Shown here piece by piece: positions 31,421 to 39,685 of a stretch of 64,000 bases of DNA (position 1 is its first letter; the number at the start of each line of letters is the position of its first letter). A program made the position numbers and the translations under genes. The DNA is from Pseudomonadota bacterium (GTDB lineage: Bacteria; Pseudomonadota; Gammaproteobacteria; SURF-13), in NCBI GenBank assembly GCA_027624315.1, contig JAQBXX010000005.1, forward strand, positions 1-64,000. Reading direction: 5' to 3'. Below the pieces are notes generated by a model. That model was not told the DNA's origin. It did no database searches and worked only from the letters and a program-made list of their open reading frames with translations.

Positions 31421-31708
31421 CCTTAATTCTCCAACCATTTCCCCAGGCCAGGCGCTGCTGCGCATGGACGGCACGGCCTGTCATATCTCCTTTATGCAAC
31501 CCCTTGACAGCCATGGATGACTAGATGTAGTGTCATCACATCCTGTGACACCCATCTTGTAGTGGTTTATGCCAGATGTGCATCCAGCAGGAAGGCCGCA
31601 GGCGCCGCCGTTTGTCATGGAATGTGATAGGCGCAGCCTGCCCAATATATTCAAAGACTTGTACGGCATTGCCCCGGCAGTGCCCGCCAAATTCAGAGGG
31701 GAGACAGT
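31421..31708 (+). promoter_or_regulatory. nrdA upstream region: promoter, inverted repeat, long leader
   Basis: This 288-bp part of a 325-bp spacer has no gene. TTGACA (31504-31509), 16 bp, TGTAGT (31526-31531) is a plausible promoter. An inverted repeat GTGTCA/TGACAC (31530-31551, 10-nt spacer) sits on the expected start point and could be an operator. I do not find NrdR-box consensus. The leader of about 170 nt can pair GCAGGCGCCGCC with GGCGCAGCCTGC, and GGCATTGCC with GGCAGTGCC, and ends in a strong GAGGGGAG ribosome-binding site. Confidence 0.45.
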
Positions 31709-34633
31709 ATGCATAAGGAAACGACCCCACCGCCTTCGGTTCATATGGAAGCCGCGCTCATGGACCGACAGGAAGGTTCGAATCCCCCCGCCACTGTGCC
31801 GCTGGACGTGGCGGCCACCGCCCCCGGCCAGTTCCGCGTGATCCGCCGCAACGGCAAGGCCACGGCGTTTGATCCGGCCAAGATCGGGGTCGCGCTGACC
31901 AAGGCCTTCATCGCGGTGGAGGGCGGCAACGGCGCCGCTTCAGCGCGCATCCACCAGATCGTGCGCAGTCTGGCCACGCAGGTGGGCGAGGCGCTCACGC
32001 GCCGCCATCTGGGCAGCGGCGTACTGCATATCGAGGAGATTCAGGACCAGGTCGAACTGGCGCTCATGCGTGACGGCCACCACAAGGTGGCGCGCGCCTA
32101 TGTGCTGTACCGCGAGGAGCGCGCGAAGGAACGCGCCAGGGAACATGCCAAGGAGCATACCGGCACTGCCCAGGCCGAGTCCGCGCCGCCCGCGCTGCAC
32201 GTCACCCTGCCCGACGGCAGCCGTCCGCTGCTCGACATGCAACGGCTGCGGCGCCTGGTGGACGAGGCGTGCGAAGGGCTGCCCGAGGTATCGGTGCAGG
32301 CCATCGTCGAGGATGCGCTGCGCAACCTGTTCGACGGCGTGGCTGAGGCCGACGTGGGCCGCGCGCTGGCGATGAGCGCGCGTGCACTCATCGAGCGCGA
32401 GCCGAACTACAGCTACGTCGCCGCGCGCCTGCTGCTCGACGATCTGCGCCGCGAGGCGCTGCGCTTCCTGGGCGAGGGGCTGGCCACCGCCACCCAGGGC
32501 GAGATGCACCAGCGTTACGCGGATTATTTCGCGCACTACGTGCAGCGCGGCGTCAAACTCGAGCTGCTCGACCCGCGCTTGCAGCAGTTTGACCTCGCGC
32601 GCCTCGGCGCGGCGCTGAAACCCGAGCGTGACATGCAGTTCACCTATCTCGGCCTGCAAACGCTTTACGACCGCTATTTCCTGCACTCCAACGGCACGCG
32701 TTTCGAGTTGCCGCAGGCGTTCTTCATGCGCGTGGCGATGGGGCTTGCCATCGGCGAAGTGGAGCGCGAGGCGCGCGCCATCGAGTTTTACAACCTGCTG
32801 TCCTCGTTCGATTTCATGAGTTCCACGCCCACGCTGTTCAATGCGGGCACGCTGCGCCCGCAGCTTTCCAGCTGCTATCTCACCACCGTAGCGGACGACC
32901 TCGACGGCATCTACAGCGCCATCAAGGACAACGCGCTGCTGTCCAAATACGCCGGCGGTCTCGGCAACGACTGGACGCCGGTGCGCGCCATGGGCGCCCA
33001 CATCAAGGGCACCAACGGCAAGTCGCAGGGCGTGGTGCCATTCCTCAAGGTGGCGAACGACACCGCCGTGGCGGTGAACCAGGGCGGCAAGCGCAAGGGC
33101 GCGGTGTGCGCCTATCTCGAAACCTGGCACCTCGACATCGAGGAGTTTCTGGAACTGCGCAAGAACACCGGTGACGAGCGCCGCCGCACGCACGACATGA
33201 ACACCGCCAACTGGGTGCCGGATCTGTTCATGAAACGCGTGTACGACAACGCCGAGTGGACGCTGTTTTCGCCCAACGAGACGCCCGATCTGCACGATCT
33301 TACCGGTCGCGCCTTCGAAGAGGCCTACGTGCGCTATGAGAAAAAGGCCGCGCGCGGCGAGATGAAGGTCTTCAAGCGCATGCCGGCGCTTAACCTGTGG
33401 CGCAAGATGCTCAGCATGGTGTTCGAGACCGGCCATCCGTGGATCACGTTCAAGGACGCGTGCAACCTGCGCAGCCCGCAGCAGCATGTGGGCATGGTGC
33501 ACAGCTCCAACCTCTGCACCGAGATCACGCTCAATACCTCGAAAGACGAAATCGCGGTGTGCAACTTGGGTTCCATCAATCTTGCTGCGCACATCGGTGA
33601 GCGCGGGCTTGATCTGGAAAAATTGGCCCGCACCGTACGCACCGCGATGCGCATGCTTGACAACGTGATCGACATCAACTACTACAGCGTGCCGCAGGCG
33701 CGCCACTCCAACCTGCAACACCGCCCGGTGGGCCTCGGCATCATGGGCTTTCAGGACGCGCTGCACAAGCTGCGCCTGCCGTATGCCTCGGAGCCCGCCG
33801 TGACGTTCGCCGATAGCTCCATGGAAGCGGTGAGCTACTACACCATCCTGGCGTCCACCGAGCTTGCCGCCGAACGCGGCACCTATCCGAGCTTCAAGGG
33901 CTCGCTGTGGAGCCGAGGCATCCTGCCGCTCGACAGCATCCGGCTGCTGGCCGAGCAGCGCGGCGGCCATCTGGAGATGGACGATCAGCCCAGTGCCGAT
34001 CTCAAACTCGACTGGGCAGCCCTGCGCCAGCGCGTGATGACGGTTGGCATGCGCAACTCCAACTGCATGGCGATTGCGCCCACCGCCACCATCTCCAACA
34101 TCTGCGGCGTGGGTCAGTCCATCGAGCCCACCTACCAGAACCTGTTCGTGAAGTCGAACCTGTCCGGCGAGTTCACCGTGGTGAACCCCTATCTGGTGCG
34201 CGATCTCAAGCAGCGCGGCCTGTGGGACGAGGTGATGACGAACGACCTCAAGTATTTCGACGGCAGCGTGCAGGCCATCGGGCGTATCCCCGCCGAACTC
34301 AAGGCCCTCTACGCCACCGCCTTTGAGGTGGACCCGACGTGGCTCATCGAGGCCGGCAGCCGGCGCCAGAAATGGATCGACCAGGCGCAGTCGCTCAACC
34401 TGTATCTCGCCCAGCCCTCCGGCAAGAAACTGGACGAGATGTACAAGTTCGCCTGGACGCGCGGCCTCAAGACCACCTACTACCTGCGCACCCTGGGCGC
34501 AACACACGCGGAGAAGTCCACCGTCACGGACGGCGCGCTCAACGCCGTGCAGGGAGGCATCAGTGCCGCTGCGATGACGGCGCTGGCGGGCGCGTGCGCG
34601 ATTGATAACCCTGACTGTGAAGCTTGTCAGTAA
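31709..34633 (+). CDS. nrdA: ribonucleoside-diphosphate reductase alpha subunit, class Ia
   Basis: The catalytic large subunit that makes dNDPs. After about 40 poorly conserved residues there are two consecutive ATP-cone-like regions (about 42-135, FRVIRRNGKATAFDPAKI; and about 168-255), then the ten-stranded barrel. NLCTEI, PTATISNICG and the C-terminal thiol tail CEACQ are visible. 974 residues, longer than E. coli NrdA (about 760) because of the extra N-terminal material; a double cone is known in P. aeruginosa-type NrdA. Good SD (GAGGGGAG) fixes ATG 31709. Confidence 0.96.
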   Translation: MHKETTPPPSVHMEAALMDRQEGSNPPATVPLDVAATAPGQFRVIRRNGKATAFDPAKIGVALTKAFIAVEGGNGAASARIHQIVRSLATQVGEALTRRHLGSGVLHIEEIQDQVELALMRDGHHKVARAYVLYREERAKERAREHAKEHTGTAQAESAPPALHVTLPDGSRPLLDMQRLRRLVDEACEGLPEVSVQAIVEDALRNLFDGVAEADVGRALAMSARALIEREPNYSYVAARLLLDDLRREALRFLGEGLATATQGEMHQRYADYFAHYVQRGVKLELLDPRLQQFDLARLGAALKPERDMQFTYLGLQTLYDRYFLHSNGTRFELPQAFFMRVAMGLAIGEVEREARAIEFYNLLSSFDFMSSTPTLFNAGTLRPQLSSCYLTTVADDLDGIYSAIKDNALLSKYAGGLGNDWTPVRAMGAHIKGTNGKSQGVVPFLKVANDTAVAVNQGGKRKGAVCAYLETWHLDIEEFLELRKNTGDERRRTHDMNTANWVPDLFMKRVYDNAEWTLFSPNETPDLHDLTGRAFEEAYVRYEKKAARGEMKVFKRMPALNLWRKMLSMVFETGHPWITFKDACNLRSPQQHVGMVHSSNLCTEITLNTSKDEIAVCNLGSINLAAHIGERGLDLEKLARTVRTAMRMLDNVIDINYYSVPQARHSNLQHRPVGLGIMGFQDALHKLRLPYASEPAVTFADSSMEAVSYYTILASTELAAERGTYPSFKGSLWSRGILPLDSIRLLAEQRGGHLEMDDQPSADLKLDWAALRQRVMTVGMRNSNCMAIAPTATISNICGVGQSIEPTYQNLFVKSNLSGEFTVVNPYLVRDLKQRGLWDEVMTNDLKYFDGSVQAIGRIPAELKALYATAFEVDPTWLIEAGSRRQKWIDQAQSLNLYLAQPSGKKLDEMYKFAWTRGLKTTYYLRTLGATHAEKSTVTDGALNAVQGGISAAAMTALAGACAIDNPDCEACQ

Positions 34634-34636
34634 CGC

Positions 34637-34717
34637 CAGTGGCGAGTAGCTAGTAGCTAGTAGCGAGTATGAGTGTTTTTCCTCGCCACTCGTCACTAGC
34701 CACTCGCAACTGTTTTT
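34637..34717. repeat. 31-bp imperfect inverted repeat between nrdA and nrdB, followed by T5
   Basis: Arms 34637-34667 and 34682-34712 match at 25 of 31 positions by my alignment, with a 14-nt loop containing TTTTT. The left arm is a reiterated GTAGCTA/GCGAGTA motif. The right arm is followed by TGTTTTTATA, so the structure resembles a terminator or attenuator just upstream of the nrdB ribosome-binding site (AGGAGAAAAG). Confidence 0.8.
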
Positions 34718-34731
34718 ATAGGAGAAAAGTT

Positions 34732-35898
34732 ATGTTGAGATGGGATGAACCAGTTTCCGGCGCAGACCTAGCCGCGCACAATGGCGCGATGGCGGTTGCG
34801 AGGCCTGTGGTGCTGGAGGATGCACCCACTGTTGCCGCAAGTACGGGGGCGATAGGCGTGGAGAATCTGGAGATGGGCGCGTCGCGCATTCGCGTCGATG
34901 ACAAGAAGATCATCAACTGCCGCGCCGACCTGAACCAGCTGGTGCCGTTCAAGTACACCTGGGCGTGGGACAAATATCTTGCCGCCTGCACCAACCACTG
35001 GATGCCGCAAGAGATCAACATGTCCGCCGACATCGCGCTGTGGAAAGACCCGCACGGGCTCACGCCCGATGAACGCACCATCATCAAGCGCAGTCTGGGC
35101 TACTTCTCCACCGCGGATTCGCTGGTGGCGAACAACCTGGTGCTGGCGGTGTACCGTCACATCACCAATCCCGAATGCCGCCAGTACCTGCTGCGTCAGG
35201 CCTTCGAGGAGGCGCTGCATACCCACGCCTACCAGTACGTCATCCAGAGCCTGGGCATGGATGAGGCCGAGATATTCAACATGTACCGCGAAGTGCCGAG
35301 CGTGCACGACAAGGCCGCGTTCAGTCTGCCCTTCACGCAGGAGTTGTGTGACCAGAACTTCAAGACCGGTACGCCGGAGGCCGACCAGCGCCTGCTGCGT
35401 AACCTGATTGGTTTCTACGTGATCGTGGAAGGCATCTTCTTCTACGTCGGTTTCGTGCAGATGCTTTCCTTCGGGCGGCGTAACAAGATGATCGGGGCCT
35501 CCGAACAGTTCCAGTACATCCTGCGCGATGAATCCATGCACATGAATTTCGGCATCGACGTCATCAACCAGATCAAGTTCGAAAATCCGCACCTGTGGAC
35601 GACGGAATTCTGCGACGAGATCGCCGCGCTGATCCGCGCCGCCGTGGAACTGGAGTACCGCTACGCGGTGGACACCATGCCGTGCGGCGTGCTGGGCTTG
35701 AATGCCGCCATGTTCAATGACTACCTGAAGTTCATTGCCAACCGCCGCTGCGCTCAGATCGGTCTGCCGGAGCAATACCTAGGCGCCAGCAACCCCTTCC
35801 CCTGGATGAGCGAGGTGCTCGACCTCAACAAGGAGAAGAACTTCTTCGAGACGCGCGTCATTGAATACCAGACCGGCGGCGCGTTGAGCTGGGATTAG
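34732..35898 (+). CDS. nrdB: ribonucleoside-diphosphate reductase beta subunit, class Ia
   Basis: Carries the di-iron/tyrosyl radical cofactor. The ligand Asp in TADSLVANN, Glu and His in [10 protein letters not shown] with Tyr four residues after the His (equivalent to Y122 of E. coli), the second Glu in VEGIFFYVG and the E/H pair in [10 protein letters not shown] are all present, so a normal Tyr radical is expected. ATG 34732 has AGGAGAAAAG upstream; the track start 34669 lies in the hairpin. 388 residues. Confidence 0.96.
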   Translation: MLRWDEPVSGADLAAHNGAMAVARPVVLEDAPTVAASTGAIGVENLEMGASRIRVDDKKIINCRADLNQLVPFKYTWAWDKYLAACTNHWMPQEINMSADIALWKDPHGLTPDERTIIKRSLGYFSTADSLVANNLVLAVYRHITNPECRQYLLRQAFEEALHTHAYQYVIQSLGMDEAEIFNMYREVPSVHDKAAFSLPFTQELCDQNFKTGTPEADQRLLRNLIGFYVIVEGIFFYVGFVQMLSFGRRNKMIGASEQFQYILRDESMHMNFGIDVINQIKFENPHLWTTEFCDEIAALIRAAVELEYRYAVDTMPCGVLGLNAAMFNDYLKFIANRRCAQIGLPEQYLGASNPFPWMSEVLDLNKEKNFFETRVIEYQTGGALSWD

Positions 35899-36014
35899 AT
35901 TAGTGAGGGACTTGTACCAGGAAGCAGTCAAGCAAGCAGATAGTGCCTGCTCGGTTGTTTTCTGGTTAAGTGCTGTACCCGTAGCTGTTAACGTAAATCC
36001 AGAAGGAGGACTGT

Positions 36015-36089
36015 ATGCCAGTTAAAAAATCCAAAGCCAAGCCAAAGACGAAAGCCAAAAAGTCCGCGGTGAAGAAGAAAAGAAGATAG
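36015..36089 (+). CDS. 24-residue lysine-rich miniprotein
   Basis: MPVKKSKAKPKTKAKKSAVKKKRR: 14 of 24 residues are Lys or Arg, with no acidic residue. The ORF is below the ORF-track cutoff. An ideal AAGGAGGA lies 4 nt before the ATG, and a stem-loop follows 9 nt after the TAG. It lies 116 bp after nrdB on the same strand. Composition resembles histone H1-like or ribosome/RNA-binding tails, so nucleic-acid binding is an inference. I do not recognise a named family. Confidence 0.62.
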   Translation: MPVKKSKAKPKTKAKKSAVKKKRR

Positions 36090-36098
36090 GGCCATTTC

Positions 36099-36132
36099 AG
36101 GCAAGGTGGGGCAGCTCACCTTGCCTGATTTT
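36099..36132. terminator. stem-loop terminator between the miniprotein ORF and the CorC-like gene
   Basis: A perfect 10-bp stem AGGCAAGGTG/CACCTTGCCT with an 8-nt loop, followed by GATTTT. It lies between convergent genes and could act in both directions. Confidence 0.7.
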
Positions 36133-36137
36133 CGCCA

Positions 36138-37430
36138 TTACTCGGCGGGTTTTTCTGCCGTTGCGCTTTCCGTTCCCGGCAAGGCACCGATCTTTAATGT
36201 CTTCACCGCGTTGGCGGTGGTCTGGATGATTTCAATCATGTAGTCAGCGATGCACAGACTCGTGCCGGGCTCGGGAATCGCCTCCAGATAATCCAGAATC
36301 AGCCCGTTCAGGGTCTTGGGGCCGTCGGTGGGGAGCTGCCAGTGCAGTACGCGGTTGAGATCGCGGATGTTGACGCCGCCGTCCACCAGATAGGTGCCGT
36401 CGTCCTGGCGGCGGATTTCCTTGATGCTGGCGGAGGGGTCGGTGGTGAATTCGCCCACGATCTCCTCAAGAATGTCCGCCAGCGTCACCAGCCCCTGAAT
36501 ATCGCCGTACTCGTTGACCACGAGTCCGACGCGCTGTTTCTGGCGCTGAAAGTTCAGCATCTGCGTGTTGAGCGGCGAACTCAGCGGCACAAAATAGGGT
36601 TCCTGCGTCACATTGACCAGCGCCTCCTTATTGAATTCGCCGCGCGCCAGCAGGTGCAGGGCGTCACGCAGGTGCAGCATGCCAATCACGTTTTCAATGC
36701 CGCCGCGGTGCACCACGAGCCGGGTGTGCTGGCTGCTCGTGATCTGATTGACGATGTCATCCCACTCATCATCGAGATCGATGCCCGCGATCTCGTTGCG
36801 CGGGATCATGATATCTTCCACCGTAACCTTCTCCAGATCGAGGATGCTGAGCAGCATCTTCTGGTGCCGGCGCGGGATCAGGGCGCCGGCCTCGTTGACC
36901 ACGGTGCGCAGTTCTTCATGGCTTAAATGATTTCTTTCACCCGCTTCGATAGAAATCCCCAGCAGCCTCAGCACGCCATTCGAGAGGGTACTCACCAGCC
37001 ATACCACCGGATAAAACAGCTTGAGCAGGGGGCGCAGCACATAGGCGGCCGGGAAGGCGACACGTTCCGAGTAAAGCGCACCGAGCGTCTTGGGCGCTAC
37101 GTCGGTGAAGATTGTCCCTGCGATGGTAAGCAGAGCCACCGCGACAGCGGCACCCACATCGCCCAGCAGTTGCAGACCGATAATGGTTGCGACGGCGGTG
37201 GCCAAATTGTTGGCGAAGTTATTGCCCAGAATCAGCAGGCCTATCAGGCGGTCGGTACGCTGCAACAATGCCTGCGCATGCATGGCCCCGCGATGCTTGA
37301 TGTTCACCAAGTGCCGCAGGCGGTAACGGTTGAGGGTGAGCAAGCCGGTTTCGGAGCCGGAGAAAAACGCCGCCAACAGGATCAACAGCACCAGAGCCCC
37401 GAACAGGGCGCTTAACGGGATATCATTCAT
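36138..37430 (-). CDS. HlyC/CorC (CNNM)-family membrane protein
   Basis: 430 residues. The N-terminal DUF21 membrane domain (about 1-190, four hydrophobic segments, FFSGSETGLLTLNRYRLRHL) is followed by a CBS pair (about 205-335, VTVEDIMIPRNEIAGIDLDD...) and a C-terminal CorC_HlyC domain (about 345-425). Related proteins bind Mg-ATP at the CBS pair and take part in Mg/Co efflux. It probably shares a transcript with ypjD upstream (76-bp gap). Confidence 0.9.
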   Translation of the reverse strand: MNDIPLSALFGALVLLILLAAFFSGSETGLLTLNRYRLRHLVNIKHRGAMHAQALLQRTDRLIGLLILGNNFANNLATAVATIIGLQLLGDVGAAVAVALLTIAGTIFTDVAPKTLGALYSERVAFPAAYVLRPLLKLFYPVVWLVSTLSNGVLRLLGISIEAGERNHLSHEELRTVVNEAGALIPRRHQKMLLSILDLEKVTVEDIMIPRNEIAGIDLDDEWDDIVNQITSSQHTRLVVHRGGIENVIGMLHLRDALHLLARGEFNKEALVNVTQEPYFVPLSSPLNTQMLNFQRQKQRVGLVVNEYGDIQGLVTLADILEEIVGEFTTDPSASIKEIRRQDDGTYLVDGGVNIRDLNRVLHWQLPTDGPKTLNGLILDYLEAIPEPGTSLCIADYMIEIIQTTANAVKTLKIGALPGTESATAEKPAE

Positions 37431-37506
37431 AGGCTCTTAAGTTGAGTGGCAAGTGATTTTTTCAAGACCGGCCGCCGCAGCGGTCGCGGCTGCCGACGTT
37501 GAGAGA

Positions 37507-38316
37507 TCAGCGTCCAAGCATGACTTCCAGCACCAGTTTGGTGCCGGAGTAGGCGAGCATCAGCGCAAAAAACCCGGCCAGCGTCCAGCGTATGGCGGTG
37601 CGTCCGCGCCAGCCGAAACGCCAGCGCCCCCACAACAGCGTGGCGAATACAATCCAGGCGAGAAGGGAGAGAATGGTTTTGTGCGCGAGATGCTGGGAGA
37701 AAATATTTTCCAGAAACAGAGCGCCGCTCAGCAAGGCCAGGCTGAGCAGCGCAAAACCGACCCAGATAATCTGGAACAGCAGGTCTTCCATGGTCTGCAA
37801 CGGCGGCAGCGCGCGGATGAATCCGCCGGGATGTTTGTGGCGCAGATGCGCATCCTGGATGGCAAACAGCCCCGCCTGCACCGCGGCGATGCCAAGCAGG
37901 CTGTAGGCGAGAATCGAGATCAGGATATGCAGGTCCAGCCCCTTGAAGCCATTGCTCGTCGCGAGCAGATGATGGCTGGGGAATACGCTTCCGAGCAGCA
38001 GGGTGAGTGCCGCCAGCGGCAACAGCCCGATGCCGAGATTTTCCACCGGTTTGACGAGCGCGGTGAGCAGCAGTAGCAGTGCAATGAGCCACCCGATCAG
38101 CGAGGTGGCGTTGAAAAAGCCGAGATTCAGCCCATCGGGTGTGATGATCCAGCGATACAGTTCGGAGGCGTGCAGGCCCGCCGCTACCAAGCCCAGGGCG
38201 ATCAGCCCCAGCTTGACGGACTGTGTCGTGGCCGCACGCGACAGGCGCAGGGCGAGCAACAGCCCGGTCACGAGATAGAGAATGATCGCAACTACACCGG
38301 TCATGCTGATATTCAT
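37507..38316 (-). CDS. ypjD: YpjD/CcsA-like integral membrane protein
   Basis: 269 residues with about eight transmembrane segments. The cytochrome c assembly (CcsA/CcmC-like) domain covers the C-terminal two thirds, including GLDLHILISILAYSLLGIAAVQAGLF with a conserved His. Possibly linked to haem handling, but its role is not established. The start ATG 38316 uses AGAGGTG in the end of the neighbouring hairpin element as a likely ribosome-binding site. Confidence 0.87.
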   Translation of the reverse strand: MNISMTGVVAIILYLVTGLLLALRLSRAATTQSVKLGLIALGLVAAGLHASELYRWIITPDGLNLGFFNATSLIGWLIALLLLLTALVKPVENLGIGLLPLAALTLLLGSVFPSHHLLATSNGFKGLDLHILISILAYSLLGIAAVQAGLFAIQDAHLRHKHPGGFIRALPPLQTMEDLLFQIIWVGFALLSLALLSGALFLENIFSQHLAHKTILSLLAWIVFATLLWGRWRFGWRGRTAIRWTLAGFFALMLAYSGTKLVLEVMLGR

Positions 38317-38318
38317 TA

Positions 38319-38468
38319 GGGCACCTCTAAAAATCCGCTAAAGCCACGATGGCCCGTTGGAAGTGCGCTTAAAATGCGGGGCCGCGAAGCGGCAGACTAC
38401 CTGTACACTGCGCTTTTTCGCGCATTTCCGCCTTGCCCTCGCGTCTTGATCGAATTTTTAGACGCGCC
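38319..38468. repeat. 150-bp long-hairpin element, copy 1
   Basis: The left arm from 38319 and the right arm ending 38468 are complementary over about 55 nt at roughly 70% (TCTAAAAAT and GGAA.TGCGC blocks). The apex holds GGGGCCGCGAAGCGGCAGACTACCTGTACACT (38378-38409), which itself begins with a GCCGC/GCGGC hairpin. The same 32-nt core, 30/32 identical, lies in the element at 63453. It fills the divergent ypjD-nudJ spacer. Not coding. Confidence 0.8.
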
Positions 38469-38508
38469 TATTACTCATATAGTCTACGTTTTATGCTATT
38501 TTTTGTCC

Positions 38509-38955
38509 ATGAGCCAGAAGCCGCACCTTACCGTAGCCGCCGTGGTGGAGCAGGCAGGACGTTTTCTCATTGTGGAGGAAGAAGCCGATGGCCGGGTGGT
38601 GTACAACCAGCCCGCCGGGCATCTGGACGAGGGCGAGACGCTGGTGCAAGGTGTTGTCCGCGAAATGCTGGAGGAAACGGCGTGGAATTTTCAGCCCGAG
38701 GCCATCGTGGGCATTTACCGCTGGAGCAGCCCCGTCAACGGCGTTACCTATGTGCGCGTGTGTTTCCGCGGCCGCTGCCACGGGCATGAGCCTGAGCGTG
38801 CGCTGGACAGCGGTATCCTGCGCGCACTCTGGCTGACGCGCGACGAGGTGCGCGCGCTCGGCCATCAGTTGCGCAGTCCCATGGTGTTGCGTTACATTGA
38901 TGATTATCTCGCGGGCATGGCCTATCCGCTCAGTCTGATTACTGAACTGGCATAG
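38509..38955 (+). CDS. nudJ: Nudix phosphohydrolase NudJ
   Basis: The Nudix box GHLDEGETLVQGVVREMLEET (about residues 37-57) is present, with Ala instead of the usual Gly after EET. The family hydrolyses nucleoside or thiamine-type phosphates such as HMP-PP. ATG 38509 (MSQKPHLTVAAVV) gives 148 residues; the track start at 38374 lies in the hairpin element. The gene order nudJ...mnmA-hflD matches that of enteric bacteria and supports the name. Confidence 0.9.
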   Translation: MSQKPHLTVAAVVEQAGRFLIVEEEADGRVVYNQPAGHLDEGETLVQGVVREMLEETAWNFQPEAIVGIYRWSSPVNGVTYVRVCFRGRCHGHEPERALDSGILRALWLTRDEVRALGHQLRSPMVLRYIDDYLAGMAYPLSLITELA

Positions 38956-39034
38956 GCGCCATGCGGTTTCGTGACAGCCTGATGCCGTTTATGTTGCCGT
39001 TACCGGTGTGGCAGAACGGCTGGGAGTCCACGCC

Positions 39035-39610
39035 ATGAGATATATCCGGCACATGCTGGCGGCGGGCTGCTTACTCGTAGCGATACCTGTGCATAGCGCT
39101 CAGACTGCCGCTCCCGCGCCCGATGGATTTCCGGTGTGTTATAACTTCGAATGCAGCAGACAACAAACTGTCACACTTGACGCGCAGCAGTGGCAGGCAA
39201 TGCGCGCGCTGTTCACGCCGGCGGCAGGGTCGGCGGCAGAGGAGCGTGCCATGATCCGCCGTGCCATTGCGCAGATGGAGGCCTTCGCCGGTGCACTCAC
39301 CGGCACTTCCGACATCGGCGGCAACGTCGCGGGCGCGGGCCACCCGGGCCAGATGGACTGCATCGATGAGTCCACCAACACCACCACCTACCTCACGCTG
39401 CTGCAACAAGACGGCTTGCTGCGCTGGCACGCTGTGCGTGAGCGTGCACAGCGTGACAAATGGATCATTGATATCCACTGGACCGCGGTGATACGCGATA
39501 CGGACAGCGGACAACTGTACGCCGTGGATTCCTGGTTTCTCGACAACGGCCAGCCGCCCTATATCCAGAAGCTGGCGGACTGGCTGAACAAGAAAGACTT
39601 TGATGAATAG
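39035..39610 (+). CDS. conserved-looking secreted hypothetical protein
   Basis: 191 residues from ATG 39035 (GGGAG upstream); the track GTG at 39008 adds nine residues. A Sec signal peptide (RHMLAAGCLLVAIPVHSA) is followed by a mature protein with four Cys, an acidic/aromatic C-terminus and no further membrane segment, so periplasmic. Motif-like stretches are MDCIDESTNTTTYL and DSWFLDNGQPPYIQ. No family recognised. It sits between nudJ and mnmA, an insertion relative to the enteric gene order. Confidence 0.75.
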   Translation: MRYIRHMLAAGCLLVAIPVHSAQTAAPAPDGFPVCYNFECSRQQTVTLDAQQWQAMRALFTPAAGSAAEERAMIRRAIAQMEAFAGALTGTSDIGGNVAGAGHPGQMDCIDESTNTTTYLTLLQQDGLLRWHAVRERAQRDKWIIDIHWTAVIRDTDSGQLYAVDSWFLDNGQPPYIQKLADWLNKKDFDE

Positions 39611-39652
39611 AGTTTTATTTTCCTCTCCCTCAGGTGGAGCTTATTTATTTCT

Positions 39653-39685
39653 CCCTCTCCCTTTGGGAGAGGGTAGGGTGAGGGC
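39653..39685. repeat. CCCTCTCCC/GGGAGAGGG hairpin repeat overlapping the mnmA leader
   Basis: A perfect 9-bp stem (39653-39661 with 39665-39673) followed by TAGGGTGAGGGC directly before the mnmA ATG. The G-rich tail of the repeat appears to supply the ribosome-binding site. Same family as 3317 and 53767. Confidence 0.7.

Noticed and set aside
31504-31600. NrdR boxes upstream of nrdA
   Set aside because: I looked for two ACAC-ATATAT-GTGT-like boxes and did not find them; only a single different inverted repeat is present.
31765-31800. Cobalamin-riboswitch-like or tRNA T-arm-like string (GGTTCGAATCCCCCCGCCACTGTG) at the start of nrdA
   Set aside because: It lies inside the coding region after a strong ribosome-binding site, there is no B12 box, and the T-stem would not pair. 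Chance similarity.
31940-34696. 918-residue minus-strand ORF opposite nrdA/nrdB
   Set aside because: Shadow of high-G+C coding sequence; it has no recognisable domain, while the plus strand encodes NrdA with all motifs.
35930-35975. Possible nrdB terminator (AGCAG/CTGCT stem before GGTTGTTTT)
   Set aside because: The stem is only about 5 bp and the T-run is interrupted; too weak to list.
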